Shown: one piece after another, positions 17,999 to 26,468 of the stretch | Position numbering within the stretch: position 1 is the stretch's first letter | Layout: every line of letters begins with the position of its first letter | Assembly (NCBI GenBank): GCA_026397915.1 | Contig: JAPLTX010000021.1 | Location: 62,001 to 126,000, forward strand | From: Verrucomicrobiota bacterium | Lineage (GTDB): Bacteria; Verrucomicrobiota; Verrucomicrobiia; CAIQCK01 | DNA: 64,000 bases | Reading direction: 5' to 3' | The notes under the pieces: generated by a model | What the model was told of the DNA's origin: nothing | What the model saw: the letters and a program-made list of their open reading frames with translations, nothing else | Databases searched by the model: none | Translations under genes and position numbers: made by a program

Positions 17999-20716
17999 AT
18001 GAAACTGCACACGTTATTCGTCATTGCTGCGCTGGCGTTGGTTGAAATTGGCCAAGCGCCCGCCGCCACGCCCGCCCGCGAACCTTTGTCGGCGGCCTAC
18101 ATCGCGCCGATGTCGCACCTGGACCTTACGTTCATGGGCACGGTTGAGGAATGTCTCTCGCGAGGCGGCAAGGTTTTCGCTGGCGCGCTCGATCTGTTGG
18201 AGAAGCAGCCGGACTTCCGTTTTCTCGTCGAGTATGTGATGTTCCTCGAAGCCTATCGCGCGATGCATCCCGAACAAGCCGCCAAGCTTGATGAGCACAT
18301 CCGCGCGGGCCGCGTGGAACTTGGCGCGGAGTGGAGTGGCATCTATGTCGCGCAGGAGGACGAGGAGGATCTCATCCGCAACGTTCTCTATGCGAAAGCC
18401 TACGCGCGCGAGCGCTACAAGCTCGAACTGGAGACGCTCCAACTCACCGACATCCCCGGCGTCGTCCCACAGTTGCCGCAGCTCTGCGCCGGTCTCGGCA
18501 TCCGCAATATCGTGCTGACCCGCTGCGCGATGCCCGACGCGCTGTTTTGGTATGAGTCGCCCGGCGGCGCGCGCGTGCTGACGTGGAGTTCCAAGGGCTA
18601 CAACCAAGCCTCCACCTACGGCGCTCATCTCGACGTCGCCGCGATGCGCAAGCGCGGCTTGGCCGAACGGCTCGTCGACGCGGTCAAGTGTGGCGTGCCT
18701 CCGCTGTTTTACTACGGCAGCGATCAATGGCTGCCACCGCCTGACCTCGCGCCGGCCGTGCGTGCTTGGAACGCGGAGGCTTCCAAGCAACAACAGTTGG
18801 TCATTACGACGCCCACTGCCTACTTCCGTGCGATGCGCGTGGCGGGTGTGGCCGACAAGGCACCGGTGATGCGCGGCGAACTGCCCTCGACGTGGCCGTA
18901 TTTGGAGCCGGCGCACGCGCACATCAGCCGATGGGACGCGGTGGCTACGCGAGCACTCGACGCTGCCGAACGTTTGTCCACACTCGCGTGGCTCCGAGCG
19001 GGCCGGCCGTATCCGCGGGCCGAACTGGAGCAGATTTGGAAATCGTTGCTGCTCGCCCGCGACCACAACTACGGCGGCCAAGGCGCTGGCGGTGGTCACC
19101 CGCGAAAGTTCGCCGAACGCCGCGCCGTCCAGCATCGTGCTCAGATGCTTGCGTCGCAGGCGATGGCTGCGCTGGCTGAACGTGTGGAAGCACCGCGCGA
19201 GAGCGTGCCCATCGTCGTGTTCAACACGCTGAACTGGGACCGATCCGACGTGGTCCATGCCCATGTCAGCAGCTATTCTGCCGCGGGCGCCGATTGGCGA
19301 AAACGCGATGTCATTCCGTGGGGCAGCGCGATGGTGTTGCGCGGCCCCGACGGCCAACCGGTGCCGTTCCAGATCACGACCGGCCGGCGCGAGACGTTGG
19401 GCGAGCCGGACTTCGCGTTGGGCGAGATGGACTTGGCGTTCGTCGCACGGAACGTGCCGGGTTTGGGATACGCCAGCTACACGCTCGAACCTGCGACATC
19501 CGCAGAGGACGCCACGATCAAGGCGAAGTGGGCAGTCGGCCGGCCGCGTGCAGTCCAGCGCGTCTGGTTTGAGGCGGAGGCGCCCGACCTTGTTTTGGAA
19601 AACGGCGCCGTGCGCGTGACCATCGAGCGCGCCACCGGCTTGGTGAAACTCACCTCGCTGCGCGGCAAAGCCGCCGTCGTCGTGGATGGTTTGGGCCTCA
19701 CGGGACGCCAAGAACTCCCGGAGGTCTGTCGCCGGCCACCGTTGGGGTTGTCGGTGGACGATCCCGCGCGCGAGAAAATCGAGTCGTTCGTGCCCGCTGG
19801 CTCAGAATCGGTGCGCGTGCTCGCCGACGGCCCCGTGCTCACATCGGCGGCGGTTCGGGGCAGCGTGCTGGGCGCGCCGGCGGAGTTGCGCTACACGCTC
19901 CACCGCGACCTGCCTTGGGTGGATGTCGAAGTGCGGATTGATTGGGACCTGCGGCGGTTCGGGCGGATAGAGCTGGCGTATCAGGTGCCGCTGAAAAACG
20001 CCCGCGCCGCTTACGGCCTGCCGTTCGGGGCCGGGGCGTTTGGCGCGGACCAGTTGATGCCCGGCAGCGGCCCCGTCGAAGGTGATGAAGGCTCACGCGC
20101 CTCGTGGGAGCGCACGCGCGAAATCTGCCGCTGGTTGGATATTGCCGACAGCGCGCACGGAGTGGCGATGGCGACTTCTCACCGCTGGACCCGCGTGGAC
20201 GATACCGACACCGGCGCTGCTGTGCGCTGCTGTCTCGTGCGTGGAGGCCGGATGCGTCCGCTCGATCCCGCGATGGATGGACCCGATCCGCGAACAGGCT
20301 TGGGTTTTAATTTCAGGTTCTATCCGCATGGCAACTCGTGGCAAGCGGCGCATGTCCCTCGCGTCGGCTGGGAAGCAACGCAGCCGCTGCTGGCCTACAC
20401 GGTGAATGACACGTGGAGCCCGAAGTCCCTCCCGCGCCGCCAATCGCTCGCGACCGTCGCGACGCGCGGCGGCAAGGGCGACGCACTGCTCACGTGCTTG
20501 AAGCAAGCCGAAGACGGCAAGGGCGTCGTGGCGCGTTGGTATGAGAGTGTCGGCACTCCCTGTCAGGTGCGGATCGCGACCGCCCCGATGTCTGGCAAAC
20601 CCGAGCGCGTGGATTTGCAGGAGCAACCGGTGCCGAACAGAGAGCAACCCGGCATCGCAAGCGACGGCTCCGTGGCCACGCGACCGTGGGAAATCATCAC
20701 GTTACGAGTAAAATGA
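17999..20716 (+). CDS. Secreted GH38-type alpha-mannosidase
   Basis: 905 residues with a signal peptide (cleavage near residue 22). The N-terminal catalytic region shows a divergent zinc site SHLDLTFMG (His40, Asp42; most family members have HxDxxW). It also has LQLTDIPGVVPQLPQL, in which Asp151 corresponds to the nucleophile/zinc ligand and the LPQ motif is kept. Further on, LLLARDHNYGGQ replaces the usual HDAITGT-type histidine segment. Beta-sandwich domains follow and the tail reads VATRPWEIITLRVK, the usual GH38 ending. It would release alpha-linked mannose from glycans or glycoproteins. A strong GAGAGGAA ribosome site precedes the ATG, 17 bases after the SDR stop. Confidence 0.75.
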   Translation: MKLHTLFVIAALALVEIGQAPAATPAREPLSAAYIAPMSHLDLTFMGTVEECLSRGGKVFAGALDLLEKQPDFRFLVEYVMFLEAYRAMHPEQAAKLDEHIRAGRVELGAEWSGIYVAQEDEEDLIRNVLYAKAYARERYKLELETLQLTDIPGVVPQLPQLCAGLGIRNIVLTRCAMPDALFWYESPGGARVLTWSSKGYNQASTYGAHLDVAAMRKRGLAERLVDAVKCGVPPLFYYGSDQWLPPPDLAPAVRAWNAEASKQQQLVITTPTAYFRAMRVAGVADKAPVMRGELPSTWPYLEPAHAHISRWDAVATRALDAAERLSTLAWLRAGRPYPRAELEQIWKSLLLARDHNYGGQGAGGGHPRKFAERRAVQHRAQMLASQAMAALAERVEAPRESVPIVVFNTLNWDRSDVVHAHVSSYSAAGADWRKRDVIPWGSAMVLRGPDGQPVPFQITTGRRETLGEPDFALGEMDLAFVARNVPGLGYASYTLEPATSAEDATIKAKWAVGRPRAVQRVWFEAEAPDLVLENGAVRVTIERATGLVKLTSLRGKAAVVVDGLGLTGRQELPEVCRRPPLGLSVDDPAREKIESFVPAGSESVRVLADGPVLTSAAVRGSVLGAPAELRYTLHRDLPWVDVEVRIDWDLRRFGRIELAYQVPLKNARAAYGLPFGAGAFGADQLMPGSGPVEGDEGSRASWERTREICRWLDIADSAHGVAMATSHRWTRVDDTDTGAAVRCCLVRGGRMRPLDPAMDGPDPRTGLGFNFRFYPHGNSWQAAHVPRVGWEATQPLLAYTVNDTWSPKSLPRRQSLATVATRGGKGDALLTCLKQAEDGKGVVARWYESVGTPCQVRIATAPMSGKPERVDLQEQPVPNREQPGIASDGSVATRPWEIITLRVK

Positions 20717-20801
20717 GAACACATGCGCCCCGACTTGGCGCGAAAGAGACCATTCCACTGCCGATAGTTTCGGAGGCGAAGCGACTAAAGGAGAGAAACC
20801 G

Positions 20802-22130
20802 ATGAGTCCTATCACGTTCTTCCGGCTGAGCATTTGCTCAAGATTAGTTCTGACGCTTGCGTTTGTGGCAGGCATGGCAGCCCTTGCTTACGCAGAAGTC
20901 CGGGATGTTAAGATGGATGAAACGGTCGAGAAGGCGCACCGCGAACTTTGGCGGCGATTCATTGACCCCACGTGGCACACGTTCTACGACCACGCCGGCC
21001 TGGATGGTAAGGTCGTCATTCCGACCGCGGAGGAATGTCGGACAGGCAAACCCAATGCGATGTCCTGGGACATCTCGATTACTGACGGCGCCATGTTCGG
21101 CGGGTTCTATATGGACGCGGCGATCCACCGATGGAAGATCACGAATCAGGCCGAGGACCGCCAGAAGGTGCGCCGCATCGCCAGCGGCCTGATGAAGCTG
21201 GCCACCGTGGGACAGACGAAAGGCTTCATCGCCCGCGGCTTGACCGCCGATGGCAGCGCCCATTACGCCCTCAGTTCGGAGGACCAAACCCTCCCCTGGC
21301 TCTACGGCATGTGGCGCTACGTGCGCAGCGAAGTTCCCGACGAAGCCGAACGCCGACAAGTGAAGGCCAAGATCATCGAGGTCGCGGAGGCCTTGCGCGG
21401 TCATGGGTGGAAGATCCCTTGTGACCGGCCGCCGTTCGATTTTCGGGGCTCATTTGGCGGGTTCTCCTGGTGGGGTGCGCCGCGTCTGCTCTTCCTTCTC
21501 AAGATGACGGCCGACGTGAGCGGCGACAAAGGTTGGGAGGAGCTTTACCGACAGGCGATTGTGGAGAAGACCCCATCGGGCAAAGCGAGTCGGCTCGACA
21601 TCTGCGCGAAAGGCATGGTTTCAGCCTTGCAAACGTATCACACATGGACGGCCTGTCCTGGCGTCATCGGACTGCGCGGACTGTGGGAACTGGAAACCGA
21701 TCCCACGCTCAAGGCCGCGTATGAGCAGGGGCTCAAGGCAAGTGCGACGGTTGCCGCTGAAAGCCTTCCTCTTGCCGAACAGTTCGACAATAACGACCAG
21801 CAAAAATTCCTGCTCGACTGGCGCGAACTCAACACGCTGTGGCGCGAACAGAAGTCTGTGAGCGAGGCCAGCAAGCTGGCCCACGAACAACTTCGCCTGC
21901 TCGATTCCCTCTCGCCTCGGCGGGGATACGAGGCCCGGCTGGTGCGCGAGCCGATGTTCGCGGCATGGGTCGTGTCGCTTTGCCCCGACCCGGCGGTCCT
22001 GCGGCAGCACGCGCCGGCGATCCTCAAGGCGATCCGCCACTACCGCTACGAGCGCTTGTATATTTCACAGTTCTTCCCAGGCGAAGCGGCCTATTACCGG
22101 CTGAAGCTGAGCGGGGTTGCGATGGAATAG
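20802..22130 (+). CDS. Secreted conserved protein, probable alpha-helical barrel; paralogue of 26469-27773
   Basis: 442 residues with a signal peptide (cleavage near ALAYAE). I do not recognise a named family. The sequence is rich in amphipathic helices and has the conserved motif SEDQTLPWLYGMWRYV, aligned with SDDQTHPWFYGLHTYF in the paralogue 4.3 kb downstream. Other shared blocks are EECRTGKPNAMSW / EDCKVGRPNAIGW and FIARGLTADG / FIARGMGTDG. That pattern suggests an (alpha/alpha)6 toroid like those of unsaturated glucuronyl hydrolases or other six-hairpin enzymes. A strong AAAGGAG ribosome site at 20787-20793 is spaced 8 bases. It lies 85 bases after the mannosidase and 11 bases before the GH98-like gene. 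Function unknown; carbohydrate-active by context. Confidence 0.6.
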   Translation: MSPITFFRLSICSRLVLTLAFVAGMAALAYAEVRDVKMDETVEKAHRELWRRFIDPTWHTFYDHAGLDGKVVIPTAEECRTGKPNAMSWDISITDGAMFGGFYMDAAIHRWKITNQAEDRQKVRRIASGLMKLATVGQTKGFIARGLTADGSAHYALSSEDQTLPWLYGMWRYVRSEVPDEAERRQVKAKIIEVAEALRGHGWKIPCDRPPFDFRGSFGGFSWWGAPRLLFLLKMTADVSGDKGWEELYRQAIVEKTPSGKASRLDICAKGMVSALQTYHTWTACPGVIGLRGLWELETDPTLKAAYEQGLKASATVAAESLPLAEQFDNNDQQKFLLDWRELNTLWREQKSVSEASKLAHEQLRLLDSLSPRRGYEARLVREPMFAAWVVSLCPDPAVLRQHAPAILKAIRHYRYERLYISQFFPGEAAYYRLKLSGVAME

Positions 22131-22141
22131 GAGTCGTTATC

Positions 22142-23830
22142 ATGGATTTCCGGATTGAGACTGAAGCAAGAACTGGGCGCAATTCGTCCCGCCCTGATAC
22201 TCGCTGCCACTTGTGGCCTTGGGGCATTGCGTTCTTGGCTGCGGTGGCAATGTCCGCGGCTCACTGCGAGGCAAAAGAGGATGTAACCAAGAACCCCGTC
22301 TTCATCTTCGACGACGGATGGTTTGAGGAGCAGGGGTATCGATGTTGGGACGTGGAGTTTCGCTGGCGGGCGGTGCCGGATGATCTAAAACCTCACGCGT
22401 GGCTGACGCTCTATGTCGCGCCGGAGTGGATCTACCACGTCAAGAGCTACTCGACCGACAAGACCGAGCCGATTCCACCTCGCCATGACCCGGAATACGA
22501 AAAGAAGAACGCGGCGCTGCTGGCCGCGCTCGATTACTGCGAGCAGCACCACGTTCCCACGATGCTCATGGTTCGGCGCTATGCCAAGCTGCGCGAGGCG
22601 GCACCAAGTTTTGAAACCGTCGAGCGGTTGCTCAAACGCTACAAGTGTGTGAGAGCGTTGTTGTTTGCGGAACTGGGCGGCTCGAAGTTTTCGGACGTGG
22701 ACCAGGAACATCTGCGCGGTTTCGTCCGCCTGGCGAAGCCTCAAGGGCGGAGGGTTGTGTGGGCGCTTTATCTTCACCGTGGCGCGACGTTGTGGAACCA
22801 CCTGATGGCGGACCCGCAGTGGCTGGCCTTCCTGCGCGACAATGCCGACGTGATCGTGCCGACGTGGAAGACCGTCGAGCCATACGACAACATGCTGAAC
22901 TGGGCCGATTGCGTCGGCTTGTGGCTGAGCGGCACGGTCAAGAGTTGGGGGTTTCAATTCGACGGGTGGTATTGGCCCAATCAATATGCCGTCGCCCGCC
23001 GCAGCCACAGGGCGAAGTTCTGGCCGAAGATTTACCTCGGCAACAGTCCGACGCAGGCATCGGGCAGCACGTTCGGGCCGGCCATCATGTCCACGCCGCC
23101 GTGTTTGGTGAAGGACACGATGATCTTGGCGGCGCTCTCAGGCGCGAGCTTCTTCGGCACAGAGCGGCTGGTGGCGTTCTGCCCGTTCGATGGCGGCGGC
23201 AGTCTGCGGTCGGTGCGCGAGAAAACCGCCCGGTTGATTCTTCAACGGCGACTTCACCGGACGCAGGACCAGGTGGCGCGACTGGTGAAAGTGGCGGCGG
23301 TGAATCCCGCCACAGACCTTGAGGTCGCCGCCGCCGGCTACGAACATTCCTATGTCTCCCCGGCCGTTCCCAATCGTTTGTGGAAAACCGTTTTCGGCAT
23401 TGCTGACGGCGGATTGGACATCATTCCCAACGAAGGCCGCCACTTCATCGTGCCGGTTGTCCCGGAACAATCCGGCTGGCCCACAGCAATTCCAAAACCG
23501 CGCTTCATCACCCCCGCCGAAGTCAAGGATGGCTCTTTTCGAACCACGCTCGACCAATGCTACCCACGCCGGTTTATCGCCAGCGATCCGAACGTGCTGG
23601 TCTTCGATGCCGGAGACACCATCTACATCACTGACTCGCGCGAAGAGAACCGGACGACGTTGGAGTTCACGCTGGAGTCGAAGGTGGCTCAAGACTACCG
23701 ATGCGCGATTCTCGCGCAGGACGGCACGCCATGCGACATCGAAGTTGCCACCGAGCAGCTGCCGGGCGGCTGGCGCAAGAAGTTCGTCCTCTTCGCCGGC
23801 TGCTCGGCGCTGCTGGAGGTCGAGAAATGA
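22142..23830 (+). CDS. Secreted GH98-like glycosidase
   Basis: 562 residues; the ATG at 22142 follows AGGAG at 22129-22133 (8-base spacer), and an export leader covers residues about 25-45 after a polar start. The sequence fits what I know of the GH98 catalytic and C-terminal domains: PTWKTVEPYDNMLNWADCVG then LWLSGTVKSWGFQFDGWYW, AALSGASFFGTE, CPFDGGGSLRS, FGIADGGLDIIPNEGRHFIV, and a late block ITDSREENRTTLEFTL. GH98 enzymes are endo-beta-galactosidases that act on blood-group glycans and porphyran- or carrageenan-like polymers. The match is from memory and distant, so catalytic residues are not assigned and the target is open. Confidence 0.5.
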   Translation: MDFRIETEARTGRNSSRPDTRCHLWPWGIAFLAAVAMSAAHCEAKEDVTKNPVFIFDDGWFEEQGYRCWDVEFRWRAVPDDLKPHAWLTLYVAPEWIYHVKSYSTDKTEPIPPRHDPEYEKKNAALLAALDYCEQHHVPTMLMVRRYAKLREAAPSFETVERLLKRYKCVRALLFAELGGSKFSDVDQEHLRGFVRLAKPQGRRVVWALYLHRGATLWNHLMADPQWLAFLRDNADVIVPTWKTVEPYDNMLNWADCVGLWLSGTVKSWGFQFDGWYWPNQYAVARRSHRAKFWPKIYLGNSPTQASGSTFGPAIMSTPPCLVKDTMILAALSGASFFGTERLVAFCPFDGGGSLRSVREKTARLILQRRLHRTQDQVARLVKVAAVNPATDLEVAAAGYEHSYVSPAVPNRLWKTVFGIADGGLDIIPNEGRHFIVPVVPEQSGWPTAIPKPRFITPAEVKDGSFRTTLDQCYPRRFIASDPNVLVFDAGDTIYITDSREENRTTLEFTLESKVAQDYRCAILAQDGTPCDIEVATEQLPGGWRKKFVLFAGCSALLEVEK

Positions 23831-23843
23831 GACTGGTTCGTGA

Positions 23844-24008
23844 CGCAAGGTTTTTGCGCGGGCCGCGTTATCTTCTGCGGACAGCCGAGTGCGGCGCTCG
23901 GATATGTTGGAGCAACCGATCGCGAAGGATGCCGGTGATGGCGCAGTGGCCACCGGCGCGTGGGAGATCGTAACCATGCGGACGGAGAAACAAGGAATAC
24001 AGCCATGA
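23844..24008 (+). pseudogene. Remnant of a GH38-like mannosidase C-terminus
   Basis: The 174-base gap after the GH98-like gene holds an in-frame stretch of 54 codons, entered from an upstream stop and without its own start. It includes RRSDMLEQPI and GAVATGAWEIVTMRTEK. This aligns with the last 45 residues of the GH38 protein at 17999-20716 (VDLQEQPV and GSVATRPWEIITLRVK). The remnant's stop TGA overlaps the ATG of the next gene (ATGA at 24005-24008), as intact operon genes do here. I infer that a second mannosidase gene once stood here and lost all but its 3' end, perhaps when the GH98-like gene arrived. Confidence 0.5.
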
Positions 24009-24970
24009 ACAACAACGTGAACAAACCAACCAACGCACGAAATCTCTCACGCAGAGATTTCCTGAAAACCTCAGTGGCCGTCGCGGGCGGCTCCTTGCTT
24101 GCCAGTCTTGTGGCGAGGGGCGACAACGCCAAGGCTCCGCGGATTGGCTGTGGCACCGTCACGTTTCGCAAGCAATCACTGGAAGAAGCGATGCAGCGGA
24201 TCGCGCGGGCCGGTTACGAGTATGTCGAACCGCAGGCGACGGGACCGTGGTGTCCGCATGTTGATCCTTGGAAGGACGACCCAGAAAAGTTCAAGCGGCG
24301 GGCGGAGGAATTCGGTTTCAAGGGCGTGACCGCGCTCTGGGCGCAACACGGCGCGATCATTCCGGACGCAAAGAGCGTCGAGGGCATCACGCAAACCATT
24401 CGGTGGGCGGGCGAAGCGGGTATTCCAGTGGTCAACGCCGGCGATGGCAAGAAGCCCAAGGGCATGTCCGACGACGACGCGCTGAAGTTGATGCGCGATC
24501 GGCTTGCGCAGATTCTGGAGGTCGCCGAGCGGAGCCGCGTCTATCTGGCCATCGAGCCGCATGGCACGTTTTCGCTCACGGCGGACGGGCTGAAGAAGAT
24601 CATGGCGCTCTCGGCTTCCAGGTGGCTTGGCATCAATTACGACACGGCGAATGTCCGCCGGGCGACGTATGTGGAGACGGTCGCGGGCGCGTATTCGTGG
24701 ACGCCGTTCGGCAAGCGGCAGGACGAGGTGGCCACGCTCGCGGCGGTGGTAGACCGCGTCGTGCATGTTCACGTCAAGGACGTGGTGGGCGCGAAATGCG
24801 TCGCGCTTGGCAAAGGAGACGTGAATCTCAAAGGCTGCTTGGACGTGCTGAAGCGGCACGGTTACAGCGGCGTTCTCTCGCTCGAAACCGAGGGCGAGTT
24901 CAGCACAGACGAAGGCCAGAAACTGATCGAAGAAAGCCGGGCGTGGTTGCTGAAGGCGTTGGCGAGCTAG
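24005..24970 (+). CDS. Tat-exported xylose-isomerase-like TIM-barrel protein
   Basis: 321 residues beginning with a twin-arginine-type leader (SRRDFLKTSVAVAGGSLLASL). The rest is the AP-endonuclease-2/xylose-isomerase-like barrel: RIARAGYEYVEPQ, YLAIEPHGTFSLT (metal Glu), LGINYDTANVRRA (Asp), VVHVHVKDVVG (His, Asp) and VLSLETEGEFS (final Glu). This layout fits sugar-phosphate isomerase/epimerase proteins of the IolE/IolI type. It may isomerise or dehydrate an oxidised sugar together with the neighbouring Gfo/Idh/MocA protein; such pairs are common in PVC bacteria. The frame begins upstream at 23960, but the ATG at 24005, after AAGGAA, gives the Tat leader near the N-terminus. Confidence 0.75.
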   Translation: MNNNVNKPTNARNLSRRDFLKTSVAVAGGSLLASLVARGDNAKAPRIGCGTVTFRKQSLEEAMQRIARAGYEYVEPQATGPWCPHVDPWKDDPEKFKRRAEEFGFKGVTALWAQHGAIIPDAKSVEGITQTIRWAGEAGIPVVNAGDGKKPKGMSDDDALKLMRDRLAQILEVAERSRVYLAIEPHGTFSLTADGLKKIMALSASRWLGINYDTANVRRATYVETVAGAYSWTPFGKRQDEVATLAAVVDRVVHVHVKDVVGAKCVALGKGDVNLKGCLDVLKRHGYSGVLSLETEGEFSTDEGQKLIEESRAWLLKALAS

Positions 24971-25007
24971 CCGGTGCCGCGTCGCAAACTCGAAAAAGTG
25001 TTTCACG

Positions 25008-26360
25008 ATGAAAACGAATGCGAACAACCCGGCGCCGGAGATTTCGCGCCGGAATTTCCTGAAGACTTCCGCCGCAGCCGCGAGCGGTCCACTGGTCGCC
25101 GGCCTAGCGATCGAGCGCGCTGCATTTGCGGCTGGCGATGACACGGTCAAACTCGCGCTGATCGGCTGCGGCGACCGCGGAGCCGGTGCTGTCTCGCAGG
25201 CGCTGCGGACCAAGGGCCTGGTCAAGCTTTGGGCGATGGCCGATCTGTTTGCGGATCGCATCGAAGCCAAGCTGGGTATTCTGAGCAAAGGCGAGAAGGG
25301 CGCCTACGACCGCGAAAGTCACCAAGGTTTCTCGGCGCAGATCGAAGTGCCTCCGGAGCGGCGTTTCGTCGGCTTCGACGCTTATCAAGAGGCGATGGAC
25401 AGCGGCGTGGACGCAGTCATTCTCACCACGCCGCCACACTTTCGCGCGGCCCACTTCCAATACGCGGTCCAGCATGGCAAGCACGTGTTCATGGAGAAGC
25501 CGCTCGCGGTGGATGCCCCCGGCATCCGACAAATCCTGGCCGCCAATGACGAGGCCAAGAAAAAAAACCTGAAAGTCGCCGTCGGCTTTCACAACCGACA
25601 CAGCCCGCGCATTCAGGAAACCATTCGCCGCCTCCGTGACGGTGCCATCGGCCCGATCAACCTTATGCGCGCCTACTGGAACGTGGGGCTGCTGCGCGAC
25701 ACGCCGCCTCGGCCGCCGGAGATGTCGGAGATGCTTTACCAGTTGCGAAACCCGTATCACTTCCTCTGGTTGAGCGGCGATTATTTCGTGGACGCGCTCA
25801 TTCATTATATTGACCTCTGCTGCTGGCTCAAAGGCACACATCCGGCGACCGTCCAAGGCCAGGGTGGCCGGCAGATGCTCTCGCCCACGCAGTCCGGCGA
25901 CACGTTCGACCATCACTTCGTGGAGTTCGCGTTCGAGGATGAGAGCAGGATGTTTGCCCAGACGCGGCAAATCCCGACCTGTTGGAATCGAGGCGGCACA
26001 CACGCTCACGGTGGAGCCGGCCACGCCGACATCGTCCAAGGTCGCATTGAAGGCTCCACCCCGTGGCGTTTTAGCGGGCCGCCGACCAATCCATATCAGG
26101 CCGAACTCGACACGTTGATGGAGGCGATCCGCCGGGACCAGCCGCGCAATGACGTCGAGTTCGCCGCCACAAGCACCATGACCGCCATCATGGGCCGCAT
26201 GGCCAGCTACTCGGGCCAGATGGTGCGTTGGGAAGACGCGCTGAACTCCAAGGTGAGACTTGCGCCGGAGAAATATGCGTTCGACGCCAAGCCGCCCGTG
26301 GTGGCGGACAAGAACGGCATTTATCCCATCGCCGTGCCCGGTGTGAGCAAAGTAGTCTAA
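25008..26360 (+). CDS. Tat-exported Gfo/Idh/MocA-family oxidoreductase
   Basis: 450 residues starting with a twin-arginine leader (SRRNFLKTSAAAASGPLVAG). The NAD(P)-binding Rossmann domain begins with KLALIGCGDRGAG; the EKPLAV motif follows HGKHVFM and contacts the nicotinamide. The C-terminal alpha/beta domain includes HYIDLCCWLKG with the catalytic His/Asp region. Members oxidise or epimerise sugars such as inositol, glucose or amino sugars, or act as retaining glycosidases of the GH109 type by transient oxidation. Which of these applies cannot be read from the sequence. No clear ribosome site precedes the ATG. It sits 37 bases after the isomerase-like gene and is probably its functional partner. 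Confidence 0.85.
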   Translation: MKTNANNPAPEISRRNFLKTSAAAASGPLVAGLAIERAAFAAGDDTVKLALIGCGDRGAGAVSQALRTKGLVKLWAMADLFADRIEAKLGILSKGEKGAYDRESHQGFSAQIEVPPERRFVGFDAYQEAMDSGVDAVILTTPPHFRAAHFQYAVQHGKHVFMEKPLAVDAPGIRQILAANDEAKKKNLKVAVGFHNRHSPRIQETIRRLRDGAIGPINLMRAYWNVGLLRDTPPRPPEMSEMLYQLRNPYHFLWLSGDYFVDALIHYIDLCCWLKGTHPATVQGQGGRQMLSPTQSGDTFDHHFVEFAFEDESRMFAQTRQIPTCWNRGGTHAHGGAGHADIVQGRIEGSTPWRFSGPPTNPYQAELDTLMEAIRRDQPRNDVEFAATSTMTAIMGRMASYSGQMVRWEDALNSKVRLAPEKYAFDAKPPVVADKNGIYPIAVPGVSKVV

Positions 26361-26468
26361 TGCATTCAATCCCCACCATGAGCATGATGACAAGACCTGA
26401 GATTACCTTTGTCGGCTGCGATGGAACAAACGCGCTTGTCATCCAAATCTCTGCCAGCCGGTAGCGCA

